Part shown: positions 30,997 through 39,026 of the stretch, piece after piece
How the letters are laid out: every line of letters begins with the position of its first letter
How positions within the stretch are numbered: position 1 is the first letter of the stretch
Assembly (NCBI RefSeq): GCF_900091415.1
Contig: NZ_FMHU01000001.1
Span: 1,674,001-1,738,000, forward strand
Origin: Micromonospora inyonensis
GTDB lineage: Bacteria; Actinomycetota; Actinomycetes; Mycobacteriales; Micromonosporaceae
DNA length: 64,000 nucleotides
Direction: 5' to 3'
Translations under genes and position numbers: made by a program
Notes under the pieces: generated by a model
Databases searched by the model: none
Seen by the model: the letters and a program-made list of their open reading frames with translations, nothing else
Told to the model about the DNA's origin: nothing

Positions 30997-31812
30997 TCAG
31001 CGCAGTCTGGTCACGCCGTACCGGCGCTTGATGTCGGCGATCAGGCCGGAACAGGCGGCCACCGTGGCGGCCCGGTTCCCGCCCCCGTCGTGCAGCAGCA
31101 CCACCGAGCCGGGGCGGGTCGCGTCCTTCACCCGCGCCATGATCGTCGTGGCCGTCGGCTTCGCCCAGTCCTGCGGATCGACGTTCCAGTGCAGCGGGGT
31201 CATGCCGAGATCCCGGGCCACCGCCACCACCTCCGGCGTCCACCGGCCGCCCGGCTGCCGGTAGAAGGGCACCTTCGCCCCGGGCACCGCCGCCCGGATC
31301 GCCCGGGTGGTGCGGTCCAGATCGGCGCGGATCTCGGCCCGGGGTCGGCCGCCCAAGCCTACGTCGTGGTGCCAGCTGTGGTTGCAGAGCTGGTGCCCCT
31401 CGCGCACGATCCGGGCCACCAGGCCGGGGTGCTTGCGGACCCGGGTACCCACCACGCAGAAGGTGGCGGTGACCCGGTGTCGACGCAACTGCTCCAGCAC
31501 CTTCGGCGTCCAGACCGGGTCGGGGCCGTCGTCGAAGGTGAGCGCCACTCCCCGGGTGCCGGTGCTCCGGCGCAGCCCCGGTGGCAGCGGGGTGCGGGTC
31601 GACTTCGGGCCGGTCTTCGACGGCGACGGCGAGGGCCGCGGTACGCCGGACGGCCTCGGGGACTCCGGCGGGTCGGCGGACGGTGTCGCTCCGGCGGGAG
31701 GCGAGGAGACCGGTGCGGTCGGGCCGACGGAGCGGACCTGGGTCGCCTCGCCGCAGCCGGCGAGCAGGAGCATCAGGGCGGCACCGGCCGCAGCCAGGAC
31801 GCGTGAGGTCAT
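30997..31812 (-). CDS. Polysaccharide deacetylase lipoprotein (NodB domain)
   Basis: Membrane-anchored carbohydrate esterase family 4 enzyme, 271 residues from ATG 31812; ATG 31845 would add 11. The lipobox is LLLAGC, and a Pro/Ser/Thr-rich spacer of ~55 residues follows. The NodB domain has GVALTFDDGPDPVW (catalytic and metal Asp), the metal-binding HSWHHDVG, FYRQPGGRWTP, and HWNVDPQDW with VVLLHDGGGNR at the end. It probably removes acetyl groups from peptidoglycan or another wall glycan. Confidence 0.9.
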   Translation of the reverse strand: MTSRVLAAAGAALMLLLAGCGEATQVRSVGPTAPVSSPPAGATPSADPPESPRPSGVPRPSPSPSKTGPKSTRTPLPPGLRRSTGTRGVALTFDDGPDPVWTPKVLEQLRRHRVTATFCVVGTRVRKHPGLVARIVREGHQLCNHSWHHDVGLGGRPRAEIRADLDRTTRAIRAAVPGAKVPFYRQPGGRWTPEVVAVARDLGMTPLHWNVDPQDWAKPTATTIMARVKDATRPGSVVLLHDGGGNRAATVAACSGLIADIKRRYGVTRLR

Positions 31813-31890
31813 CGTCGTTGCTCCCGAGAGGGGGGTCGGGGTCATGGGCGCCCCGACGTTACGCCCCGCCCGGCGAAGGCGACACCCCGG

Positions 31891-32826
31891 TCAGTCGGGC
31901 GGTGACCGGTCCAACGAGTCCCGTACCGCCAGGGCCAGCGAGACCGCCTCGGCCAGCGACACCGGCCGGACCACTCCCGCCGGGAGGGTGTCGTCCCACC
32001 AGCCGGGACCTGCGGCGAGCACCAGCAGGGGCCGGCGGGGCACCGCGAGCACCGCGGTGAGCTGGGTCGGGTCGGCGGTCGCGCGCAGGTGCGACCAGAG
32101 CACCACGGCGGCCGGGGCGGTCCGGGTGACCGCGGCCACCAGTGCCGCCACGGGTACCCGCGCGCCGAGCATGCGGCAGCCGACACCCGCCTCGGCGAGC
32201 GCGGCGGCCAGCGCCTCCAGGGGCAGGGTGTGCTGCTCGTCGTCGGCACAGGAGAGCAGGATGCGGGGAAGGCCGCCGGTCGGGTTGGCGCGGGCGACCA
32301 CGGCGAACGCCTCCGTCACGCACCGGGAGAAGAGGTGCTCGACCTCGACCAGCGCGGCGGTCGCGGTGTGCCGCTCACCGATGCCGGCGAGCACCGGGCG
32401 CACCAGCCCGTCCCAGGTGGCGACGACGCCGTCGGCGGCGATCGACTCGTCGATCGTCCGGCTGACGGTGACCGAGTCCAGCCGCATGGCGGCGCGGGCC
32501 AGCCCACGGGCGGCCGGACCGGCCCGGCCGACCGGGATGGCCGCTCCGCCGCCGTCCCGGACGGCGGAGGTGCTCCGGCGTGCCGGTGGTGTGCCGGCCG
32601 GGGACTGCCGGGCCCAGCGGGCGGCCTCGGCCGGGGTGACCCCCTCGGCGGTGAGCCGGCGCATGATCTCCAGCCGGGCCAGGTCGGCCGGGGTGTAGCG
32701 GCGGTGGTGGCCGGGGACGTGCTCGCTGGGGCCGAGTCCGTAGCGCTGGTGCCAGGTCCGCAGCGTGGTCACCGCGACCCCGAGCCGCCGCGCCACGGCT
32801 CCCGCGCTCAGCGCTTCATCGGCCAC
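31891..32826 (-). CDS. litR: LitR/CarH-type MerR regulator with B12-binding domain
   Basis: Predicted light-sensing repressor of carotenoid genes using adenosylcobalamin as chromophore. Of 311 residues, 1-70 form a MerR winged helix (AGAVARRLGVAVTTLRTWHQ, YGLGPSEHVPGHHRRYTPAD). The middle helical bundle has LVEVEHLFSRCVTEAF, whose E-H pair caps the upper face of B12 in CarH. The Rossmann-type B12 domain holds DDEQHTLPLEALAAALAEAG with the likely lower-ligand His, and VLWSHLRATADP. GTG 32826 overlaps the idi stop by 11 bases, so it is the last gene of the crtE-crtI-idi-litR operon. Confidence 0.85.
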   Translation of the reverse strand: MADEALSAGAVARRLGVAVTTLRTWHQRYGLGPSEHVPGHHRRYTPADLARLEIMRRLTAEGVTPAEAARWARQSPAGTPPARRSTSAVRDGGGAAIPVGRAGPAARGLARAAMRLDSVTVSRTIDESIAADGVVATWDGLVRPVLAGIGERHTATAALVEVEHLFSRCVTEAFAVVARANPTGGLPRILLSCADDEQHTLPLEALAAALAEAGVGCRMLGARVPVAALVAAVTRTAPAAVVLWSHLRATADPTQLTAVLAVPRRPLLVLAAGPGWWDDTLPAGVVRPVSLAEAVSLALAVRDSLDRSPPD

Positions 32827-33427
32827 CCGACCGCTCCGACGCGTCGTCCGTCGGCGTGCCGGACGGAGGTCCGGCCCCGTCGGGTCCGGGCCCGCTGGGG
32901 CGCAGCAGGCGGTTCACCACCCCGCCGAGCCACGGCGCGTACGCGCGGGGGTCGACGTCGAGTTCCGTCTCCAGATGGACCGGGTCGATCCAGCGCACCT
33001 CGGCGACCTCGGTTGGGTCCGGCCGGAGCGGGAGGTCGGCCGGCACGTCGGCGCGCAGCACGTGGTCGTACTCGAACTCGACGCGGCCGGTGGTCGGGTC
33101 CTCGGCGTAGTAGACGTACACGCCGACCTCGGTCAGCTCGACCGGTCCGGTGCCGAGCTCCTCGCCGAGCCGCTTGTTGGCGGCCTCGACGAGCGACTCG
33201 CCCGGGGCAGGATGGCCACAGCAGGCGTTCGCCCAGCGCAGCGGAAACCGGGTCTTGGCGGCGGCCCGCCGTTGCAGCAGCACCCGACCGGACGGGTCGA
33301 CCAGCAGCACCGAGAAGGCCCGGTGCAACCGCCCCGGTGGCTGGTGCGCCTCCGCCACGGTGGCCGCGCCGTCCGTGGTGCCGTCGTCGTGGACCAGCTC
33401 GACCAGGTGTGTCTCACGGGAGGTCAC
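32816..33427 (-). CDS. idi: Isopentenyl-diphosphate delta-isomerase, type 1
   Basis: Interconverts IPP and DMAPP, supplying the starter of carotenoid chains. 203 residues from GTG 33427, chosen because GGAGG lies eight bases upstream; the GTG at 33436 is too close to it. The Nudix-like fold shows HRAFSVLLVDPSGRVLLQRR, the catalytic Cys in NACCGHPAPGE with metal-binding residues, and GEELGTG and EFEYDHVLRAD with the catalytic Glu. About 30 disordered residues end the protein. It overlaps crtI by 14 bases and litR by 11. Confidence 0.93.
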   Translation of the reverse strand: MTSRETHLVELVHDDGTTDGAATVAEAHQPPGRLHRAFSVLLVDPSGRVLLQRRAAAKTRFPLRWANACCGHPAPGESLVEAANKRLGEELGTGPVELTEVGVYVYYAEDPTTGRVEFEYDHVLRADVPADLPLRPDPTEVAEVRWIDPVHLETELDVDPRAYAPWLGGVVNRLLRPSGPGPDGAGPPSGTPTDDASERSGGR

Positions 33428-34907
33428 GGGAGGCACCTCCGGTGATACGGCGGGCGGCGAGCTTGCCGGAGATCAGCACCATCGGCACCCCGACGCCCGG
33501 TTGGGTGCCTGATCCTACAAAAACCACGTTCGACAGTGTGCGGTGCAGGTTCGAGGGGCGGAACGGCCCGGTCTGGAACAGGCTGTGCGCGGCGGCGAAC
33601 GGGGTGCCGGCGGCCATGCCCTGGTCGGCCCACTCGGCCGGGGTGACGATCTCGCAGACCTCGACGCCGTCGGCGAAGCCGACGTAGCCCCGTTCCTCCA
33701 GGGTCGCCGTCAACTCGTCGGCGTAGCGGCGGGCCAGACCGCCCCGCCAGTCGAAGGGTGCCCGGTCGAGGTTCGGCACCGGGGCGAGCACGTAGTAGGT
33801 GTGCCGGCCGGCGGGGGCGACCGAGGGGTCGGTGCGGCTCGGGTTCGTGACCAGCAGGGACGGGTCGGTCATCAGCTCGCCCCGTCGGATCACCTCGTCG
33901 AAGGTGCCCTTCCAGGAACGGCCGAAGTGGATGTTGTGGTGGGCGATCCGCCCGTACCCCTGTCTCGACCCGACGTGCAGGACGACGCAGGACGGTGAGT
34001 AGGTCAGCCGACGCTGGCGGGCCGGGGGAAGCAGGTCGCGGTACGCCACGGGGAGGTCCGGGTTGAGCACCACCACGTCGGCCGGGATCCGCTCGCCGTC
34101 GGTGGTGAGCACACCGGTGGCCCGCCCGTCGGCGGTCTCGACCCGCTCGACGGTGGTGCCGTACCGGATCCGGACGCCGTGCTTCTCGGCGGCCCCGGCC
34201 AGGCCCCGGGAGACGGCGTGGATGCCACCGCGCGGGAAGTACACGCCGGCCACCGAGTCGAGGTACGCGATGACCGCGTAGATGGCCAGCGCGTCGTGCG
34301 GGGCGAGGCCGGCGTACATCGCCTGGAACGAGAAGATCCGCTGGGTGCGGGGGTCCCGGAAGAACTGGTTGATCTTGGTCTGAAGTCGGCGGAACGCCCC
34401 GCTGGCCAGCAGTTTCAGCAGGTTGCCGGTGAGCAGGTCGGTCGGCGCGTCCAGGTTGCGCTCGATGAAGTCGGCCCGTTCCAGCCGCCACAGCTCGCGG
34501 GCGTAGTCGACGAAGCGGAGGTATCCGTCGGCCTCCCGGGGGCCGCAGACCCGGGAGATCTCCGCCGCCATCCGGGTGGTGTCGGTGATCACGTCCAGCG
34601 TCGAGCCGTCCGGGTAGTACGCCCGGTACGCCGGATCGAGCGGGGTCAGCTCCATCCAGTCGGCCAGCTCCTCGCCCACCGCCCCGAGCGCCTCGGCGAT
34701 CAGGTCGGGCATGGTGAGCACGGTCGGGCCGGTGTCGAACTCGTACCCGTCGACACCGAGCCGGCCCGCGCGACCACCGGGCACCGGTTCGCGTTCCAGC
34801 ACGGTGACCTGCCGGCCGCTGCCGGCCAGGTGCAGGGCGCAGGCCAGGCCCCCCAGCCCCGCGCCGACGACCACGACCCGGTCGGTACGTCCGTCAACGG
34901 TCCGCAT
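33414..34907 (-). CDS. crtI: Phytoene desaturase
   Basis: FAD-dependent desaturase that turns phytoene into lycopene or a related polyene. 497 residues: dinucleotide-binding RVVVVGAGLGGLACALHLAG at the N-terminus, VLEREPVPGGRAG, and near the C-terminus the CrtI signature VVFVGSGTQPGVGVPMVLIS. Length is normal. ATG 34907 has GGGAGGGGG upstream. It lies 33 bases after crtE and overlaps idi. Confidence 0.95.
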   Translation of the reverse strand: MRTVDGRTDRVVVVGAGLGGLACALHLAGSGRQVTVLEREPVPGGRAGRLGVDGYEFDTGPTVLTMPDLIAEALGAVGEELADWMELTPLDPAYRAYYPDGSTLDVITDTTRMAAEISRVCGPREADGYLRFVDYARELWRLERADFIERNLDAPTDLLTGNLLKLLASGAFRRLQTKINQFFRDPRTQRIFSFQAMYAGLAPHDALAIYAVIAYLDSVAGVYFPRGGIHAVSRGLAGAAEKHGVRIRYGTTVERVETADGRATGVLTTDGERIPADVVVLNPDLPVAYRDLLPPARQRRLTYSPSCVVLHVGSRQGYGRIAHHNIHFGRSWKGTFDEVIRRGELMTDPSLLVTNPSRTDPSVAPAGRHTYYVLAPVPNLDRAPFDWRGGLARRYADELTATLEERGYVGFADGVEVCEIVTPAEWADQGMAAGTPFAAAHSLFQTGPFRPSNLHRTLSNVVFVGSGTQPGVGVPMVLISGKLAARRITGGASRDLP

Positions 34908-34940
34908 GAGGACCCCCTCCCTCGGGAAAACGACTGCCCA

Positions 34941-36095
34941 TCATGCCCACCGTCGGGCGCTGGCGGTGGCGAGTCCGGTCAGCGCGGACCGCACCGTCTC
35001 GTCCAGGTCGGCGACGTCGAGCGCGGCCAGCGCCTCGGACACCCGCTCGGAGATCATCTGCTCGACCCGCCCGACCGCGCCGGTCGCCGCGACCAGCCCG
35101 GCCAGCTCGGCGACCCCGTCCTCGTCGAGGTCGGCGCCGGCCCGGTCGAGTCGGGCGCGCTGGACCGGGCCGGCGAGCTGCCGGGCGAGCATGAGCAGCA
35201 CCGTCGGCTTGCCGCTGCGCAGGTCGTCGCCGGCCGGCTTGCCGGTGAGGGCGGGATCGCCGTAGACGCCGAGCAGGTCGTCACGGAGCTGGAACGCCTC
35301 GCCGACCGCCAGCCCGTACCGGGTGTACGCCTCGACCAGCGGTGCGTCCACACCGACGCCGCCGAGGGTGGCCCCGTACAGCAGCGGGCCCTGCACGGTG
35401 TAGCTGGCGGTCTTGTAGCGGGCGACCCGCAGCGCCCGGTCGAGCGACCAGCTCGCCGGCTCGTTCTCGCCGAGCACGTCGAGGTACTGCCCGGCGACCG
35501 TCTCCACCCGCATCTGGTCGTAGCAGCGCCGGGTCTGCATCAGCCGGGCCGACGGGAGTGCGGCGCGGGAGAGCAGGCGGTCCGCCCAGACCAGGCAGAG
35601 GTCGCCGATCAGGACGGCCACCGCCTCGCCGAAGCGGTCGGGGTCGCCCCGGCGTCCGGCCGCCCGGTGCTCGGTGGCCACCGCGCGGTGCGCGGTCGGC
35701 AGGCCCCGACGGGTGTCGGATGCGTCCATCACGTCGTCGTGGACCAGGGCGAAGGTGTGCAGCAGTTCCAACGCGGAGAGCGCGGGGAGCACCGGGGGCA
35801 GGTCGGCCTCGGTGCCGGCCGCGCCGCGCCAGCCCCAGTAGGCGAACGTCGGACGGATCCGCTTTCCGCCGGCCAGCACGAGGTCACGGGCGGTCGCGGC
35901 GAAGGCGCCCATCGCTGCGTCGATTTCGGTGAGTGAGTCGACTTCGGTGGCCAGGAAGGCGGCGAGGGTCTCCTCCACGGCCATGACCAGGTCCTTGGTG
36001 TACGCGGCGAGAACCCCGGTGACCGGGTCGTCGCCTCCCGCCGGCCGGATCGTCGCCGTACGGGGCGCGTTACCGGCAACTGCGTCGTTGGCCAT
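34941..36095 (-). CDS. crtE: Geranylgeranyl diphosphate synthase (polyprenyl synthetase)
   Basis: Trans-prenyltransferase of 384 residues making the C20 precursor. First Asp-rich motif is LVHDDVMDASDTRRG, the second LRDDLLGVYGD; GKRIRPTFAYWGW is the diphosphate-binding segment. About 45 extra N-terminal residues precede the domain, common in actinomycete enzymes. Chain length cannot be fixed by eye, but the place in the carotenoid cluster indicates GGPP. ATG 36095, divergent from crtB over 65 bases. Confidence 0.93.
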   Translation of the reverse strand: MANDAVAGNAPRTATIRPAGGDDPVTGVLAAYTKDLVMAVEETLAAFLATEVDSLTEIDAAMGAFAATARDLVLAGGKRIRPTFAYWGWRGAAGTEADLPPVLPALSALELLHTFALVHDDVMDASDTRRGLPTAHRAVATEHRAAGRRGDPDRFGEAVAVLIGDLCLVWADRLLSRAALPSARLMQTRRCYDQMRVETVAGQYLDVLGENEPASWSLDRALRVARYKTASYTVQGPLLYGATLGGVGVDAPLVEAYTRYGLAVGEAFQLRDDLLGVYGDPALTGKPAGDDLRSGKPTVLLMLARQLAGPVQRARLDRAGADLDEDGVAELAGLVAATGAVGRVEQMISERVSEALAALDVADLDETVRSALTGLATASARRWA

Positions 36096-36160
36096 GGGGG
36101 CGAGCGTACCCTAGGGTTACGGGTTGCGTCGATTGGTGCGTCGATTTCGAGGAGGGGCCG
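36096..36160. promoter_or_regulatory. Divergent crtE/crtB promoter with direct repeats
   Basis: 65 bases serve both directions. TGCGTCGATT occurs at 36125-36134 and 36137-36146, a 12-base period, just upstream of the AGGAGG before crtB. These tandem sites are good candidates for binding of the MerR-type B12 regulator encoded at 31891-32826. Confidence 0.5.
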
Positions 36161-37084
36161 GTGGACACGAACCTCACCGCTGCCTACGACCGGTGCCGTG
36201 AGCTGCACAGACGTCACGGCCGCACCTACTATCTCGCCACCCGCCTGCTCCCCGCTTGGAAACGGCGGCATGTGCACGCCCTGTACGGCTTCACCAGGTA
36301 CGCCGACGAGATCGTCGACCGCACCGAGGAGCTGTCCCCGGCCGAACGCGCCGTCCGGCTCGACGAGTGGTCCGCCCGCTTCCTCGCCGGCCTGCACGGC
36401 GAACCGGTGGACGACCCGCTGCTGCCGGCCGTCCTGCACACCATCGCCGTCTTCGACCTGGACCGGGCCGACTTCGCGTCGTTCCTGCGCAGCATGGCGA
36501 TGGACCTGACCGTCACCTCGTACCGCACCTACGACGACCTGCTCGACTACATGGAGGGATCGGCCGCCGTCATCGGCACGATGATGCTGCCGATCCTCGG
36601 CAGCGCCGCGCCGGCCGCCGCCCGGGAGCCGGCCCGCCAACTCGGCCTGGCCTTCCAGCTCACCAACTTCATCCGGGACGTCGCCGAGGATCTCGACCGG
36701 GGCCGCACCTACCTGCCCGACGAGGACCTGGCCAAGTTCGACGTCACCCGCGAGGACCTGCTCGCCGCGAAGGCCCGGGGCCGGGGCACCCCGAGGATCC
36801 GGGACCTGGTCGAGTACGAGATCAGCCGCGCCCAGGCCCACTACGAGGCCGCCGCGCCCGGGATCGTCCTGCTCAACCCCGGTTCGCAGGCGTGCATGCG
36901 GACCGCGTACGCCCTCTACGGCGGGATTCTCGACGAGGTGGCCGCCCAGGACTACGACGTGTTCATCCGGCGGGCGCGCGTACCGCGTCGGCAGCGGGTG
37001 GCGGTGGCGACGCGGGCGCTGCTCGCCCCGGCCGGCACCCCGGTCACCGTCCCCGGTCCCCGCACCGTGCCGCCCCGCCGGTAG
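36161..37084 (+). CDS. crtB: Phytoene synthase
   Basis: Condenses two GGPP to phytoene. 307 residues: YYLATRLLPAWKRRHVHALY, the first Asp-rich motif YADEIVD (DxxxD), LDYMEGSAAVIGTMMLPIL, and the second motif NFIRDVAEDLDRGRTYLP. GTG 36161 follows AGGAGG. It is divergent from crtE and is followed by the third palindromic repeat. With crtE, crtI and idi it gives a lycopene-type product; no cyclase is present in the window. Confidence 0.95.
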   Translation: MDTNLTAAYDRCRELHRRHGRTYYLATRLLPAWKRRHVHALYGFTRYADEIVDRTEELSPAERAVRLDEWSARFLAGLHGEPVDDPLLPAVLHTIAVFDLDRADFASFLRSMAMDLTVTSYRTYDDLLDYMEGSAAVIGTMMLPILGSAAPAAAREPARQLGLAFQLTNFIRDVAEDLDRGRTYLPDEDLAKFDVTREDLLAAKARGRGTPRIRDLVEYEISRAQAHYEAAAPGIVLLNPGSQACMRTAYALYGGILDEVAAQDYDVFIRRARVPRRQRVAVATRALLAPAGTPVTVPGPRTVPPRR

Positions 37085-37110
37085 GGGGCCGTCCGGCTCG
37101 GGCGCGGCCG

Positions 37111-37180
37111 GCTGAGGTGCCTGCAGGGGCACCTTGCAGGTGCATTTTGATGAGCAGGGGTCCCCTGCTACCACCTCAGC
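37111..37180 (-). repeat. Palindromic intergenic repeat, copy 3 (reverse orientation)
   Basis: Outer arms GCTGAGGTG (37111-37119) and CACCTCAGC (37172-37180); the loop has TTTGATGAG, the reverse complement of the CTCATCAAA in copies 1 and 2. An extra GCACCTTGCAGG makes one half longer. It lies between the 3' ends of crtB and the serine hydrolase gene. Confidence 0.8.
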
Positions 37181-37244
37181 CGGCGAGCTGGCCGCCATCT
37201 CAGCCCGGGCGGCAGCTGTGCCCCGGTGAGCCGGAAAGGCCGCC

Positions 37245-38408
37245 TCACAGGCAGGAGCGCAGGGCGTCGACGAGTGCCTCGACCCGGTCGAAACCGGCCA
37301 GCCGCGCGGTGGTGTACGCCAGCGTGTAGCCCCGGACCGGGTCGGCCCAGGCGCAACTGCCGCCGATCCCGCCCATGCCCCAGCTGCCGTCCTCCTCGTA
37401 CCGCATGCCGAGGGTCCACCGGGTTCGGCTCTCCAGGAGCAGGTCCGGGCCGTCGTACTGCACCCGCGTCGCCTCGGCGACCAGGTCGGTGCTGAACAGG
37501 CGTACGCCGTCGAGGGTGCCGCCGGCCAGCAGCCCGCCGTAGAGCCGGGCCAGCCCGGTCGCGGTGGCGTGCAGGTTCACCGCCGGGATCTCCGCACCGC
37601 GCCAGAGCGGGCTGTTCAGCACCGCCGTGTCGAGGCAACCGGCGGGGTTGGCGAGCGCCCGCTCCCGTAGCGATCCGGGCACACCCAGCGTGGTTACCGG
37701 CCAGCCCGCTTCGCCGTAGGACAGGTCGGCGCAGCGCCGCTGGTCGACGGTGTCCAGTCCGAAGCCGAGATCCAGCCGCCAGGGGCCGGCGATCTCCTCG
37801 GCGAGGAACCGGCCGACCGCGCGTCCGTCCACCCGGCGGACCAGTTCGCCGACCAGGTGCCCGTACGTCAGCGCGTGCTCGCCCGCGACGGTGCCCGGCT
37901 CCCACTCCGGCTCGGCGGCGGCGAGGTCGCCGACGAGTAGCGCCCAGTCGCCCAGCGCGGCGGACGGCCGGGGCACCGGGAAGACCGGCAGGCCGGCGGT
38001 GTGGGCGAGCACCTGCCGGACGGTGGCCGGGGTGCGGAACCCCGGCCAGTGCCGGGCCACCGGATCGTCCAGGTCGAGCCGGCCCCGGTCCACCAGCAGC
38101 AGTAGGCAGAGGGCGGCCACCGGCTTGCCGACCGAGTACACGTTGACCAGGGTGTCCGGTCGCCACGCGCCTCCGCCGGCACCGTGCGGTCCGTCAGCGG
38201 GCGGCGTGCTGCCGGCTCCGGCCGGTCGGGTCGAGCCGCCGGTCAGGTCGAGCACCGGCTGGCCGTCGTACCGCACGGCCAGTGCCGCGCCGGTCTCCCG
38301 GCCCGAGTCGAACAGGTCGTGGAAGCAGTCGTGGACCGCCGCGAAGCGTGCGCGCACGGGGGTGCCACCCCGGTTCCGCGTCGCACGGTCTCCCGTCCCG
38401 GCCGTCAT
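37245..38408 (-). CDS. Serine hydrolase, beta-lactamase/EstB-like family
   Basis: 387-residue soluble serine enzyme of the class C beta-lactamase fold, probably an esterase or D-aminopeptidase-like hydrolase. The catalytic SxxK is in VYSVGKPVAAL, the Tyr motif is LTYGHLVGELV (Y-G-H in place of YxN), and GGIGGSCAWADPVRGYTLAY supplies the third motif. VLAHTAGLPVF is typical of the family. No signal peptide is seen. ATG 38408 overlaps the stop of the upstream GNAT gene by four bases. Confidence 0.85.
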   Translation of the reverse strand: MTAGTGDRATRNRGGTPVRARFAAVHDCFHDLFDSGRETGAALAVRYDGQPVLDLTGGSTRPAGAGSTPPADGPHGAGGGAWRPDTLVNVYSVGKPVAALCLLLLVDRGRLDLDDPVARHWPGFRTPATVRQVLAHTAGLPVFPVPRPSAALGDWALLVGDLAAAEPEWEPGTVAGEHALTYGHLVGELVRRVDGRAVGRFLAEEIAGPWRLDLGFGLDTVDQRRCADLSYGEAGWPVTTLGVPGSLRERALANPAGCLDTAVLNSPLWRGAEIPAVNLHATATGLARLYGGLLAGGTLDGVRLFSTDLVAEATRVQYDGPDLLLESRTRWTLGMRYEEDGSWGMGGIGGSCAWADPVRGYTLAYTTARLAGFDRVEALVDALRSCL

Positions 38409-38899
38409 CGGTCGCCGGTGTCCGGCGCGGGCAGGTCGAGGGCGCCGACGGTCTGCCCGCCGCTGAGTTCCCCGGTCGGCTGGAACCCGAGCCGCAGGTA
38501 GAACCGCTCCGGCCCGTCGTCGCCCGGTTCCCAGGTCGTGTAAACCCGCTGCTCACCACGCCGTGCCGCCTCCTCGGCGATCGCCCGGACGGCGAAGCGG
38601 CCGTATCCGCGTCCCTGCCGGCCGGCGGCGATGTTCAGCCGCCACAGTCCGGAGCGCAGGTCGCCCGGACTGTCCTCGCGCCAGGGGATCCGGAAGAAGC
38701 CCATCAGGAAGCCGACCAGGTCGTCGCCGTCGTAGATCAGCCGGGGCCAGGCGACGTCGGGCCACACGTATGCCTCGGCCAGCGACCGGGCGACCGGCTC
38801 GACCAGGTGCTCCTGATCGGGGCGGACGCGCAGGTCGCAGGCCGCCTCGACGTTGCCGGAAGTGATCTTCTCAAGGTGTGGCTCGGGTGCGGGCGGCAT
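38405..38899 (-). CDS. GNAT-family acetyltransferase
   Basis: 164-residue acetyltransferase. The acetyl-CoA loop is RQGRGYGRFAVRAIAEEAAR, and the C-terminal FYLRLGFQPTGELSGGQ is typical of the spermidine-acetyltransferase-like branch. The N-terminal part has YDGDDLVGFLMGFFR. ATG 38899 was chosen over a long artefactual extension through the neighbouring gene. It forms a two-gene unit with the serine hydrolase; substrate unknown. Confidence 0.85.
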   Translation of the reverse strand: MPPAPEPHLEKITSGNVEAACDLRVRPDQEHLVEPVARSLAEAYVWPDVAWPRLIYDGDDLVGFLMGFFRIPWREDSPGDLRSGLWRLNIAAGRQGRGYGRFAVRAIAEEAARRGEQRVYTTWEPGDDGPERFYLRLGFQPTGELSGGQTVGALDLPAPDTGDR

Positions 38900-39026
38900 G
38901 GGGCCGGACCCTACCGGCCCCCGACCACCGGCTCGACCTGAATTCGGTGGTCGACGGCGCTGGCCGCCGTTGTCGGCGTACCCGACTCGTTGGCGCCCGC
39001 CGGGAACCCTGGGACATGCTGTCGGC

